From positions 8,102,001-8,166,000 of the forward strand of contig JAWHQI010000019.1 in NCBI GenBank assembly GCA_033032865.1: a DNA stretch of 64,000 nt, in the 5' to 3' direction. A program made the position numbers and the translations under genes. Under the pieces are notes generated by a model, which was not told the DNA's origin, did not search any database, and saw only the letters and a program-made list of their open reading frames with translations. This stretch comes from Dactylorhiza incarnata (Eukaryota; Streptophyta; Magnoliopsida; Asparagales; Orchidaceae). Positions 24,124-33,835 of the stretch are shown here, in pieces; the stretch's first letter is position 1, and each line of letters opens with the position of its first letter.

Positions 24124-25312
24124 TGATGTAGCGCGTTCCTACGAGCCTACACGGGTGACGTCTAGGATAACCTCGACACCTTACACTCTCTCGACTCCGC
24201 ACAATAACTAAACGCAGCAGCACAATCAGGTTATTTATTTTCTCGCGCTAACGTGCGGATAGCCAACCCGCTAGAGATCGTATCACGGCTAGAGGCCAAG
24301 ATCCGATCAAGCTAAAAGGACGAATATTTGCGTCCGAACGAGCGTTGTTGTACCAAAGAAAGATCCACCAAAATAAATCCGATTCGCAAACGGTTGATCT
24401 TTCCCCAACAAGAAAATAACAAGGTTCGCCAATCCTTTCGATAGTATCCGGAAGACCAAACAAAAAAAACAAATCTATCAAAGAAAACACCGCGAGAAAT
24501 TTTCTTGCTTCGAGAAATCACGCTAAAATCGTCCACCACAAAAACGATCTAAGAAAGGAGATCTCTTGAGTAGAAATTTCGTTACCCCTCTCGGAAACGT
24601 AGATCCGAGATATTGGATCCACTAAAAAATGATCGCTCTCCTTTGGAACACGGAAGGGGCTCCAAATGATGAAGAAACTCGTTCGTCTTCCTCGCCTTTG
24701 CACCGGAGAGATTCACCAAACCGTAGGCCCTTGCACTTGATATCTTCTCCTCCAATAGTGGTCGGCTAGAGAAAATCCGTTGAAGAAGATTTCGTAGTGA
24801 GGATTGGGTATGAAGTGGGAGAAGAGGTAACGGAAGAGAGTTGGAGAGAAAGAGAGATTGAGAGAGGGAGAGAGAGGGAGGCCGAACTTGGGAAGACCCA
24901 AGAGGGGGGGCGGCGGCAAGATGAGAGGGAGAGGAGAGGAGAGGAGAGAAATTAGGTTTAGGCAATTCTTCAAGCAAATAAAATTCTACCTTTTTAATTC
25001 AAGTCTTAGCCTTATATAGGCCTTACAACACAAGTGCTAATAGCACACCAAACATAGTGCTAAACGCACACCAATAGTTCAAAATAAAAATAATAAGATG
25101 CAAGCCATAATTAAATACAGACATAACTTAGCAAATATAATAATAATTAATTCTTGCGGCGTGGACGAAGATTGTAGCCGTGGCCGCCACGACGCCGCAT
25201 GTCTTTAGCCGGTGGGCCGTCATCATCATCTTCCGTCGCAATTCCATGACCAACCACGCCGTGTCCGTCATCTTCATCTTCAAGTTGGCCGTCTTGGTGG
25301 CAGTCGCCATCA
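24124..25312 (-). repeat. chromovirus 3' LTR
   Basis: 1189 bp, ending GTCGCCATCA at 25312, which reads TGATGGCGAC on the element strand. A purine-rich tract (GAGCGGGGGAGGAT on minus) lies just outside. A TATA box, CCTATATAAGG, lies on minus at about 25013-25023. The 900 bp 24413-25312 match 30354-31260 almost base for base. The remaining 289 bp (24124-24412) have no counterpart in the other LTR. The last coding codons of pol lie inside this LTR. Confidence 0.9.
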
Positions 25313-28182
25313 ATCCTCCCCCGCTCGAAAGAACTCATCACCGATGAGTGGGCTGGAACATAACGGTGAAAGAGATCCGCATCAAGTAGCTTCACCTCCG
25401 ACGCGGAGAGCCAAGAGTCGTCCGAGGCAGAACGGCCATTCCATCGAATCAAGAACCTGTGAACATCACCGTCGGAAGTTGGGAACACAGCATCCTGCAA
25501 AATCCTGTCAGGCAAGAAAACGGTCCGGGAAAATCTCGGAAATGCGTTAGGCAAAGAAGAAAAAGAAGTTTCATCATCAACAGGTGGCTTACCTCCCGTA
25601 GAGTCCGTAGGAGAGGGCGATCCAGAAACAATCTCACTACCCACCCCATTAGAAGTTTTAGTGGAAATATTAAACGGAGAGGCAGAAAGTTCAGGTGGTG
25701 GAGCGACATAAAGCGTTAAATCCGAAATGTTAAAAACAGGGGAGATTCCCCACTCAGCGGGTAACTGTAATAAATATGCATTTTCGCCCAACTTCTTTAA
25801 CACTCGAAAAGGACCGGCTCTCCTATTTGCTAATTTCTTTATAGTGCCCGAAGGCATCCGTTCAGGGGTTAGACGCACCATTACCAAATCACCAATATTC
25901 AAGTGGACCGCTCGCCTATTTTCGTTAACATTCAATTGATAAATAGCATATTGTTTAGCTAGCGTCTCGCTAATTTGCTTATGGAGATTGTGAACGTGCG
26001 AGGCAAAATCCTGGGCAAAATGACTAGTTTTGAAAGATGGGGGTAGCGGCACTAAATCAAGAGGCACGGGTGCCTTATAACCATGTACAATCTCATTTGG
26101 AGACAACCCAGTGGACCTATTCCGTGAATTATTGTAAGCTATTTGAGCATGAGGAAGAATAAGGTCCCACGTACCTTTATGATCGCCTACTAAACAACGA
26201 AGTAATCCACCCAAACTTCGATTGACCACTTCCGTTTGCCCATCCGTTTGGGGATGATAGGCCGACAAAAACATAAGTTTTGTACCCATAAGCTTCCAAA
26301 GCGTCTTCCAAAAGTAACTAGTGAATTTGACGTCCCTATCAGATACTATCATTTTGGGAACGCCCCGATGCGCCACGACCTCTTTGAAATACAACTTAGC
26401 AACATGGGATGCATCGTTGGTATTGTGACTAGCGATAAAATATGCCATTTTAGAAAATCTATCGACGACGACAAGGATGGAATCGTGTCGCCGAAATGTC
26501 ATAGGTAGGCCCAAAATAAAGCCCATACTAACGTCCTCCCAAGGAACCGACGGAATAGGAAGAGGTGTATAAAGACCCGCATTGGTCTTGTTACCTTTTG
26601 CTAATTGACACACACGGCAATTCCCAACGATCTTATTAACCATTGGCTTAAGTCCAGGCCAAAAGAATTTATCTTCCACTAGTGTTATCGTTTTATCCCG
26701 GCCGAAATGTCCCCCTAGCCCTCCACTATGTAGCTCCCATACAATGAAATGGCGTAGTGAAGAGCAGGGAATACACAATTGCGTATGCCTAAATAAATAA
26801 CCGTCACGAATATAGTATGCCGAAATAGTAGAGGGAGCCTGTTCCTGAGCGGCTAAATAAATGTCCTTAAAATCCGGGCATAGGACGTACTCGTCTTTAA
26901 TGCGTTCAAATCCTATTACCGTCACCTCCATTTTTGATAATAATAATGTGACATGACTAAGGGCGTCCGCCACACGATTTAACGTTCCCTTAAGGTGCTT
27001 AATAATGAATGTGTACTCCTGAAGATAGGAGACCCATTTGGCGTGCCGAGGGCTGATTTTACTTTGAGAGTTTACGAATTTTAGCGCTTCATGATCCGAG
27101 AGGATTACAAATTCTTTCGATATAAGGTAGTGTCGCCAATGTTGGAGACAACGTATTACGGCATAAAACTCGCGATCATAATTGGAATAATTTAATTTTG
27201 GGCCCGCAAGTTTCTCGCTAAAGTACCCAACCGGATGTCCCTCTTGGCTTAACACTCCCCCAATTCCTATCCCCGATGCGTCACATGATAGTTCAAACAC
27301 TTTATTAAAATCCGGCAACCGTAGTAGTGGGGCTTCGGACATCCGATCCTTAATCATTTGAAACACGCTAGTGGCCGATTTGGTCCATTTGAAATCACCT
27401 TTCTTCATACATTCAGTTATTGGTGCCATGATGCTACTAAAATTGCGAATGAATCGTCTATAAAACGTGGCCAAGCCATGAAAACTCCGAACCTCCCTAA
27501 TATTTTGTGGTTCCGGCCATTCTTTAATCACTTGGACCTTCTTAGGGTCAACATGTATACCCTCAGCACTCACTATGTATCCTAAAAATTCCACGGAAGT
27601 CTCACCAAACGCGCACTTCTTAAAATTAATGAATAAGCTCTCTTGGCGCAATGTAGTAAGGATTGTTCGCAAATGAGTTTCATGATCGATCGGCGAAATA
27701 CTAAACACCAAAATATCATCGAAATAGACTACGACAACTTTTCCCATGTATGGCTTAAATACTTGAGTCATTAATCGTGAGAAGGTACTAGGTCCGTTGG
27801 TGAGTCCCTCCCCTAACACTAACCACTCGTAAAGCCCGTCCTTAGATTTAAAGGCCGTTTTCCATTCGTCTCCCTCCCGAATTCTTATTTGGTGGTAACC
27901 ACTCTTTAAATCCAATTTTGAAAACACGGTGGCACCGGATAACATATCCAATAGACCATCCAAACGGGGAATGGGAAACCTATACTTGAGAGTTATTTTA
28001 TTAATGGCCCGATAGTCTACACACAACCTCCAAGATTTATCTTTCTTCGGGACCAACAAGGCAGGGACGGCGCAAGGGCTTTTACTATGGCGGATAAATC
28101 CCTTTGCTAATAAATTGGAAATTAATATTTGTAGTTCATTATGTGCAGAGGGATTAAGTCGGTAATGGGGTTGATTGGGCAA
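25147..28182 (-). CDS. pol: chromovirus pol: RT, RNase H, integrase, chromodomain
   Basis: 1011 codons, continuing in frame from the protease ORF after one TAG. RT at residues 30-250 has the YFDD box at 153-156. RNase H at 295-410 includes ELSCDASGIGIGGVLS and LSDHEALKF. The integrase zinc domain at 475-530 has H-x-H and CRVC. The core at 545-670 has Asp615 (SDRD) and Glu651 (GQTEVVNR) with DD35E spacing, but the first catalytic Asp is Gly554 (DVSMGFILGLP), so integration activity should be lost. The GPF module is at 789-800 and a chromodomain-like stretch (FLIRWNGRSASDDSWL) at about 904-941. Residues 958-1011, an acidic then Arg-rich tail, are encoded by the 3' LTR. The ATG at 28182 is merely the first Met after the stop. 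Confidence 0.93.
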   Translation of the reverse strand: MPNQPHYRLNPSAHNELQILISNLLAKGFIRHSKSPCAVPALLVPKKDKSWRLCVDYRAINKITLKYRFPIPRLDGLLDMLSGATVFSKLDLKSGYHQIRIREGDEWKTAFKSKDGLYEWLVLGEGLTNGPSTFSRLMTQVFKPYMGKVVVVYFDDILVFSISPIDHETHLRTILTTLRQESLFINFKKCAFGETSVEFLGYIVSAEGIHVDPKKVQVIKEWPEPQNIREVRSFHGLATFYRRFIRNFSSIMAPITECMKKGDFKWTKSATSVFQMIKDRMSEAPLLRLPDFNKVFELSCDASGIGIGGVLSQEGHPVGYFSEKLAGPKLNYSNYDREFYAVIRCLQHWRHYLISKEFVILSDHEALKFVNSQSKISPRHAKWVSYLQEYTFIIKHLKGTLNRVADALSHVTLLLSKMEVTVIGFERIKDEYVLCPDFKDIYLAAQEQAPSTISAYYIRDGYLFRHTQLCIPCSSLRHFIVWELHSGGLGGHFGRDKTITLVEDKFFWPGLKPMVNKIVGNCRVCQLAKGNKTNAGLYTPLPIPSVPWEDVSMGFILGLPMTFRRHDSILVVVDRFSKMAYFIASHNTNDASHVAKLYFKEVVAHRGVPKMIVSDRDVKFTSYFWKTLWKLMGTKLMFLSAYHPQTDGQTEVVNRSLGGLLRCLVGDHKGTWDLILPHAQIAYNNSRNRSTGLSPNEIVHGYKAPVPLDLVPLPPSFKTSHFAQDFASHVHNLHKQISETLAKQYAIYQLNVNENRRAVHLNIGDLVMVRLTPERMPSGTIKKLANRRAGPFRVLKKLGENAYLLQLPAEWGISPVFNISDLTLYVAPPPELSASPFNISTKTSNGVGSEIVSGSPSPTDSTGGKPPVDDETSFSSLPNAFPRFSRTVFLPDRILQDAVFPTSDGDVHRFLIRWNGRSASDDSWLSASEVKLLDADLFHRYVPAHSSVMSSFERGRIDGDCHQDGQLEDEDDGHGVVGHGIATEDDDDGPPAKDMRRRGGHGYNLRPRRKN

Positions 28183-28245
28183 GGATGAGCCCGGGACGAA
28201 ATCAATTTCGTGTTGAATGTCCCGGATGGGTGGTAATTTGGAAGG

Positions 28246-28737
28246 CTAATCTACCGGATAGACGTCCTTATATTCTTCCAATAACGTGCGCAGAGATAAC
28301 GGTAGGTTCTCTAAAGTCGGTGAATCTTCCTTAGCTTGTAGACAAACTAACGCATAAATGACGCCATCTAGAAATGTCTCGCGCTCTAACTCCTTCCTAC
28401 TTATAAAACTTATGGTTTTCCTTTCCGCAGGCACCACTGTGTCCTTGGAAGCAATCGACGGGTCCTTAGGTGGTGTGGGTTTCAAAACAATGGTCTTACC
28501 ATTGAACTTGAACTCGTAGGTGTTGGCCCTGCCAAAATGGGTCACGTCATAATCATAAAGCCATGGACGTCCTAATAGAACGTGACAGACATCCATAGGG
28601 ATGACATCGCACCACACCTTATCAACATAATTCTTCACCGTAAGCAGTACCAAGCATCGTTTAGACACTGCGATAGACGTTTTGTTCACCCATGCTATCT
28701 TATACGGATGTGGATGTGGCTCAGTGACTAAGTGCAT
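28246..28737 (-). pseudogene. chromovirus protease and linker, bounded by two TAG codons
   Basis: In the same frame as gag and pol. It follows the gag ORF end IIDSGSSMNVVS, which holds the Asp-Ser-Gly active site of the aspartic protease, after TAG at about 28753. It contains the rest of the protease fold (MDVCHVLLGRPWLYDYDVTH, FKFNGKTIVLKP) and then the linker to RT (LEEYKDVYPVD), ending in TAG at about 28246. The protease is thus split by the first TAG a few residues after its active site. Either both stops are decay or, less likely, the first is read through. Confidence 0.88.
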
Positions 28738-28752
28738 TCGAGTGATGGCATT

Positions 28753-30057
28753 CTACGAAACGACATTCATACTACTTCCGCTATCGATTATTAACTTACA
28801 CCACTTGTCACCGTTCTTAAAATTTACCGAAAAGATATTCGTCCGATTGTAATCGTCTGTCGCACGCGGTGTATTCAGAATACATCTCATAACCATCATA
28901 AAAGAGTCGTCATCAATATCACTCGGCTCGGCGTCAGACTCAGTACCGGCTTCGTAGACGATCTCGGCGGTATCAGACGTGGAATCTAAAAGGGCTAGGG
29001 GTTTTCCCTTAGTGGGGCACTCACTAGAGTAGTGCCCTTGAATCCCGCAAGAATAACAGGTGGCGTTAGTCTTATTAATACGCCCTATTGGAACTCTCTC
29101 ACCAATGGGATTTTTGATGTTCCTAGCGGTAATGACCACGGAGTTCGAATCTGTTGATCGAAACCTTCCTTTGTCTCGTACGGAGGATGAGGGTGGGGAT
29201 CCTAAAATGGATTTTCCTTTTTGGAAAGATCGACCCTTGGACTTATAGGCATTGTGCTTTTCAATATCCAAAGCTGCATTAAACGTTGCGTTAAGATCCG
29301 TGTGACCGTAGCGCAGAAGCTTGCCTTGGATATCCGGCCTGAGTCCCTTACGAAAACGTGATAGTGTTACTTCGGGCATTTCCCGGAAATTACATCTCAC
29401 CATCATATCCTTAATAAGTCCCATGTACTCCGCTACTGATTTGTCCCATTGGCGAAGGGTGGCTAGCTCATCGAACATTTGGGTTCGGTGATACGCGGGG
29501 ACATATTGGTCAGTCAACAGTGCTTTCATGGCAGCCCACCCAATTGGGGGTACTCCATTCACGGTACCCATTCGCCTCTCTTCGTTCAACCAGAATGTCT
29601 TGGCCCTACTCAGAAGTTTCATTCGTTCCACTCGCACCTTATCACCGTCAGACAGATTGTGCCACTCAAAGTAGCACTCGATCTCCATGATCCAATCTAG
29701 GAAAACTTGAGGTTCTCCCATTCCATCGTAGGATGGTGGATGTAGTCGCACGGCCTTAGTTAAATCGAATTCGTAGTCCTGATCACGATGATGATTGTGT
29801 CGTTCGTTTCGTTGATTGGCGGGCTGTGGTGGGGGCCCTTGCCGATTTATCCCAAAGCCGGGATTTTGAGGCGCCGCCTGATTTACGGCCAACCCTTGTA
29901 TTAATTGGGTGAGTGCATCGAACCTAGCGTTGAACTCTTCCCGAAGCTCCGCAATCGCTGCTGGAGCGTGCTCATCATCATGGTGGTCGGCCATGGGAGT
30001 GGTGGGTGGAAAATATTCCGTACCAAACCTAGTGCGCATGAACAGCAGGACAACCAA
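28753..30057 (-). CDS. gag: chromovirus gag with CCHC zinc knuckle
   Basis: Structural capsid/nucleocapsid protein, 434 residues as read. The ATG at 29994 (MADHHDDEHAP) is the more natural start; the 21 residues before it look like leader. Seen: the retrotrans-gag core (VFLDWIMEIECYFEWHNL, LTDQYVPAYHRTQMFDELATLRQ, SVAEYMGLIKDM), a basic region, and an intact CX2CX4HX4C knuckle in TCYSCGIQGHYSSECP. It then runs in frame into the protease active site IIDSGSS and stops at TAG. No frameshift occurs over 1.3 kb, so decay is recent. Confidence 0.92.
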   Translation of the reverse strand: MVVLLFMRTRFGTEYFPPTTPMADHHDDEHAPAAIAELREEFNARFDALTQLIQGLAVNQAAPQNPGFGINRQGPPPQPANQRNERHNHHRDQDYEFDLTKAVRLHPPSYDGMGEPQVFLDWIMEIECYFEWHNLSDGDKVRVERMKLLSRAKTFWLNEERRMGTVNGVPPIGWAAMKALLTDQYVPAYHRTQMFDELATLRQWDKSVAEYMGLIKDMMVRCNFREMPEVTLSRFRKGLRPDIQGKLLRYGHTDLNATFNAALDIEKHNAYKSKGRSFQKGKSILGSPPSSSVRDKGRFRSTDSNSVVITARNIKNPIGERVPIGRINKTNATCYSCGIQGHYSSECPTKGKPLALLDSTSDTAEIVYEAGTESDAEPSDIDDDSFMMVMRCILNTPRATDDYNRTNIFSVNFKNGDKWCKLIIDSGSSMNVVS

Positions 30058-30353
30058 AATTTTGACCAGATATTTTTATAAAAGGATTTTTTTGGAGACT
30101 ATTAAGTGGGAGAATAAAAATGATTTTTTAGACTTTTTTGCTTAGAAAAATAAGAAGAACATACAGGATTTTTTTTATAATTTTCTGCAAAATTTTTTTT
30201 TTTGGATTTTGCTATTCGCAGACCAAAGTAAATTAGAAAATTCAGATTTTCGTTGTCTAATACGAAACGTGCACGACCGAGTGTGGGTCGACGTCCTAAG
30301 ACAGAAAAAAAACGTAAGGATGGTGTCGATTGAGAAATCAACACAACCTCGAG
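30058..30353 (-). other. leader region; expected U5 end and primer-binding site not found
   Basis: AT-rich sequence between the matched part of the 5' LTR and gag. It shares no visible similarity with 24124-24412 of the other LTR, and neither tggtatcagagc- nor tggcgcc-type primer-binding sequence is seen on the minus strand. The U5 end and primer site were deleted or replaced. Confidence 0.6.
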
Positions 30354-31260
30354 AAATAACAAGGTTCACCAATCCTTTCGATAGTATCCGGAAGACCAAA
30401 CAAAAAAAACAAATCTATCAAAGAAAACACCGCGAGAAATTTTCTTGCTTCGAGAAATCACGCTAAAATCGTCCACCACAAAAACGATCTAAGAAAGGAG
30501 ATCTCTTGAGTAGAAATTTCGTTACCCCTCTCGGAAACGTAGATCCGAGATATTGGATCCACTAAAAAATGATCGCTCTCCTTTGGAACACGGAAGGGGC
30601 TCCAAATGATGAAGAAACTCGTTCGTCTTCCTCGCCTTTGCACCGGAGAGATTCACCAAACCGTAGGCCCTTGCACTTGATATCTTCTCCTCCAATAGTG
30701 GTCGGCTAGAGAAAATCCGTTGAAGAAGATTTCGTAGTGAGGATTGGGTATGAAGTGGGAGAAGAGGTAACAGAAGAGAGTTGTAGAGAAAGAGAGATTG
30801 AGAGAGGGAGAGAGAGGGAGGCCGAACTTGGGAAGACCCAAGAGGGGGGGGGGGGGGGGGGCGGCAAGATGAGAGGGAGAGGAGAGGAGAGGAGAGAAAT
30901 TAGGTTTAGGCAATTCTTCAAGCAAATAATATTCTACCTTTTTAATTCAAGTCTTAGCCTTATATAGGCCTTACAACACAAGTGCTAATAGCACACCAAA
31001 CATAGTGCTAAACGCACACCAATAGTTCAAAATAAAAATAATAAGATGCAAGCCATAATTAAATTAAGACATAACTTAGCAAATATAATAATAATTAATT
31101 CTTGCGGCGTGGACGAAGATTGTAGCCGTGGCCGCCACGGTGCCGCATGTCTTTAGCCGGTGGGCCGTCATCATCATCTTCCGTCGTAATTCCATGACCA
31201 ACCACGCCGTGTCCGTCATCTTCATCTTCAAGTTGGCCGTCTTGGTGGCAGTCGCCATCA
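30354..31260 (-). repeat. chromovirus 5' LTR, lacking the U5 end
   Basis: Near-identical to 24413-25312, with differences mostly in a G-run (30847-30861) and a few substitutions. It ends GTCGCCATCA and abuts the TSD CATAG. The TATA box on minus is at about 30960-30970. An ORF at 31076-31534 is a fusion of host RT and this LTR, not a gene. Confidence 0.9.
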
Positions 31261-31534
31261 CATAGACTTCTTCTTTAATTATCTCGTTTAAGAAAGCACT
31301 TTTAACATCCATTTGAAATAATTTAAATTTCTTATAACTTGCAAATGCTAGAAAAATTCTAATCGATTCAAGGTGAGCAACGGGTGCAAATGTTTCATCA
31401 AAATCTACCCCCTCGATTTGAGAATAACCTTGTGCTACCAATCGAGCTTTGTTCCTAGTTATTCTAGACTCTCCATCTATTTTTTTTAAATATCCATTTG
31501 ACACCGATAACTGGGTGATTAGATGGTCTTTCAA
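31261..31534 (-). pseudogene. Sirevirus-like reverse transcriptase, N-terminal part
   Basis: Upstream half of the RT interrupted by the chromovirus. Seen: [59 protein letters not shown]. The break falls directly after EEVYV; reading resumes at 24123. The upstream WVF-type opening is lost through a stop/frameshift between 31534 and 31590. Confidence 0.92.
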
Positions 31535-31790
31535 CTAGTTTCCAAACCCTATTGCGTTCAAATTGGTTCAATTCGTCATTCATAGCTATAAATCAAAATT
31601 CATCATTCAAAGCGGTGGAAACATTTTTCGGTTCTATTTCAGAAACAAAGCATAAGTTTGAAAAAGATTCATTAAAAGAAGAACATGTACTTACCCCTCT
31701 TGATGGTTCTCCAATGATAAGCTCCTTTGGATGATCTTTTGTAAATCGAAGCTCACTTGGAGGCACGAACTCCTCTTGCACCATCTCGAC
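31535..31790 (-). pseudogene. Sirevirus-like integrase-RT linker, broken
   Basis: The 63-residue frame at 31593-31784 (QEEFVPPSELRFTKDHPKEL then IIGEPSRGVSTCSSF) is the variable linker before RT, where DHP..IIG(D/E)...GV(S/R)TR is typical of Sireviruses. It stops in NVSTALNDEF. A frameshift or stop separates it from the RT piece at 31534. Confidence 0.85.
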
Positions 31791-32664
31791 TTATTTTTCT
31801 TCTCCAAGTGGATCATCATCATCATGCTCCAATGGTGATAGAGGTTCATTTTCATTTCTTGCACAAGTAGAATCTACACAAGGCACAAATTCATCAAACT
31901 TCACATGAATAGACTCTTCAACCTGTTTAGATTTTTTATTATACACTCTATATGCTTTGCTAGTGGAAGAGTAACCAACAAAAATACCCTCATCACATTT
32001 TTCATCAAATTTAGCTAATGCATCCTTGGTGTTTAAGATAAAACATTTACAACCAAAGACATGAAAATACGATACATTAGGTTTCTTTTGAAAGTACAAT
32101 TCATAAGGAGTTAATTTCAAAATAGGACGGAGCATAACACGATTTATGACATAACATGATGTATTTATGGCTTCGGCCCAAAAATATTTAGGCAACCCAT
32201 ACTCGGATAGCATAGTGCGTGCAAGTTCCTGAAGGGTTCTATTTTTCCTCTCCACCACACCGTTTTGTTGGGGCGTGCGTGGAGCGGAAAATTCATGCTT
32301 AATACCTAGATAAATTACAGAACGTGGTGAAGCTATCGTTTTCAAATTCCCCTCCATGATCTGATCGTATACACTTGGTTTTTAGATCTAATTCATTTTG
32401 AATACGATTGCACAGTTTTGTAAATTCTGTAAACGCATCGGATTTGGAGGTAAGAAATAAAGTCCGCGTAAATCTAGAAAAGTCATCAATTAAAACAAAA
32501 GTGTACTTTTTACCACCAAGACTACACGTGCTAATGGGTCCAAAAAGATCCATGTGAATTAGTTGTAAGGGTCTTGAGGTGGATATTTCCTTTTTTACTT
32601 TTAAATGATGTTTTTGAAAATTTTCCTTTTTGGCATGGCGAGCATAAGGAAGACAGATTTCCAT
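31791..32664 (-). pseudogene. Sirevirus-like integrase, frameshifted
   Basis: The catalytic core is spread over two overlapping frames. 32299-32664 has LIHMDLFGPISTCSLGGKKY (first Asp), FVLIDDFSRFT and IRSDHGGEFEND (second Asp). 31791-32357 has FSAPRTPQQNGVVERKNRTL (catalytic Glu), MLSEYGLPKYFWAEAINTSC and the C-terminal VFGCKCFILN. All three DDE residues are present, but the frame changes at about 32300-32360, between the second Asp and the Glu. Confidence 0.92.
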
Positions 32665-33148
32665 TTAGCGTAGGCAAACCTTTAATGAGTTTATTCTTTG
32701 ACAGTTTTAAGATTAGGTTTATGCTAGAGTGACAGAGACGCCTATGCCATAATTCAAGTAATTCATTTTTTGATATAAGACATTTGAGTGACGTATGTGA
32801 TAGATCATGAAAGGCAATTAGATACACATTGTGAATTCGTGGTGCAGTGAGTACAATACTATTGGTTTTAGGATCAATAATTTTACATAAATCAGTAGAA
32901 GACTCAAATAAGACATTTAGGCCTTTATCACAAAGCTGACTAATAGAAATCAAGTTATGTTTCAAACCTTCTACATATAAAACATTAGTTAGAGAGAAAG
33001 AATTGTTACCCACAGTACTGGTGCCTAAAATCCTTCCCTTTCCATTGTCCCCAAATGTCACCATTCCTCCTTTCTTCTTAGCGAGGCTAAGGAATTTTGC
33101 TTTATCGCCCGTCATGTGCTTGGAGCAACCTGAGTCCAAGTACCACAT
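32531..33148 (-). pseudogene. Sirevirus-like protease and integrase zinc-binding region
   Basis: Opens MWYLDSGCSKHMTGD, the aspartic protease active site (Asp-Ser-Gly), then FGDNGKGRILG and LKHNLISISQLCDKG. The gag-pre-integrase part follows: LWHRRLCHSS...LCSPCQKGK, the HHCC zinc ligands. The last 20 residues run into a wrong frame (ending GSFWTH), so the junction to the integrase core at 32664 is frameshifted. It lies in frame with the gag piece at 33179-33835, separated by a TAG at 33179-33181. Confidence 0.92.
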
Positions 33149-33178
33149 GTCTTCCTTCTCCTTAGCCTGCCAACATAC

Positions 33179-33835
33179 CTAACAAGAAGATGAGAGTAAA
33201 GATCCGGATACCCAAGTGGTTCCTCCCATAGAATAAGTGGAAACCTTAGGCACCCAGATTTGCTTGACAGTACATCGACCCTTCATCCTGCAAGAGTCCA
33301 GGGTATGCCCGAAGTGATGGAACTTGGCACATAACACAAAAGGGGTTGAGACCTTTTTCAGTTTTTGTTGTGGACTCTTGCTGGAGGATGGGGAATCAGC
33401 AGAATAATTTCCAGATTTTTGATTATTCCATGAATTACTAGTTTTGTTACTAACGCCAGCGTTAGCAGTTAACGCTTGGCGGTAGTCAGCAGAAACAAAA
33501 CCTAGACTAGTTTTTGCACTACCATGCCTTTGGTTGGCCAAGATCATATCAAGACTTTTCTGGCCAACACCAAATTTTTCTATGGCTAAGTTGAGGTCAA
33601 GGATTTTGGCTTTTAAAGCAAAATTTTCACTAACTAAATTTCCACATTTATTTGTAAAATTTTTCTTTTCATTTTCAACATTAGAAAGAGAGAGTTTTAA
33701 ATTTCTTTCTAAGTCTCTCTTTTGTTTCGTGAGTGATTCGATATTTGAGAGAGCATTAGAAAGATCAATTTCGAGTTTGCTAGTCCTTGCCAAGAGATCA
33801 TCATTCTTTTGGCAAGACTCCATCTCCTTTCCCAA
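33179..33835 (-). pseudogene. Sirevirus-like gag, C-terminal coiled coil and second zinc knuckle
   Basis: The heptad-rich stretch LEIDLSNALSNIESLTKQKRD continues with further Leu/Lys/Glu repeats for about 90 residues, a probable coiled coil. KFGVGQKSLDMILANQ follows, then a knuckle remnant CAKFHHFGHTLDSC in which the second Cys is Phe (intact CVNC in the copy at 54573). The DNA under QALTANAGVSN (about 33450-33490) is the same near-palindromic motif found in this element's LTRs. It ends in TAG at 33179. Confidence 0.88.

Larger units (their letters stand above)
24124..31260 (-). mobile_element. Ty3/gypsy chromovirus, nearly intact
   Basis: The element lies between exact 5-bp duplications CATAG (24119-24123 and 31261-31265) inside the RT of the Sirevirus-like element. 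Order on the minus strand: 5' LTR (30354-31260, U5 missing), gag with zinc knuckle, protease, RT, RNase H, integrase with GPF module, chromodomain-like end and 3' LTR (24124-25312). The coding part is one continuous frame from 30057 to 25147 with only two TAG codons. Total length is 7137 bp. It is the youngest layer of this nest. Confidence 0.93.

Noticed and set aside
25128..25313. Small minus [23 protein letters not shown] as a peptide gene
   Set aside because: It is an alternative frame of the LTR that overlaps the pol C-terminus; the same peptide appears at 31076 only because the LTR is duplicated.
31076..31534. 152-codon ORF as a novel gene
   Set aside because: It is a fusion of interrupted copia RT and the chromovirus LTR across the TSD at 31261.
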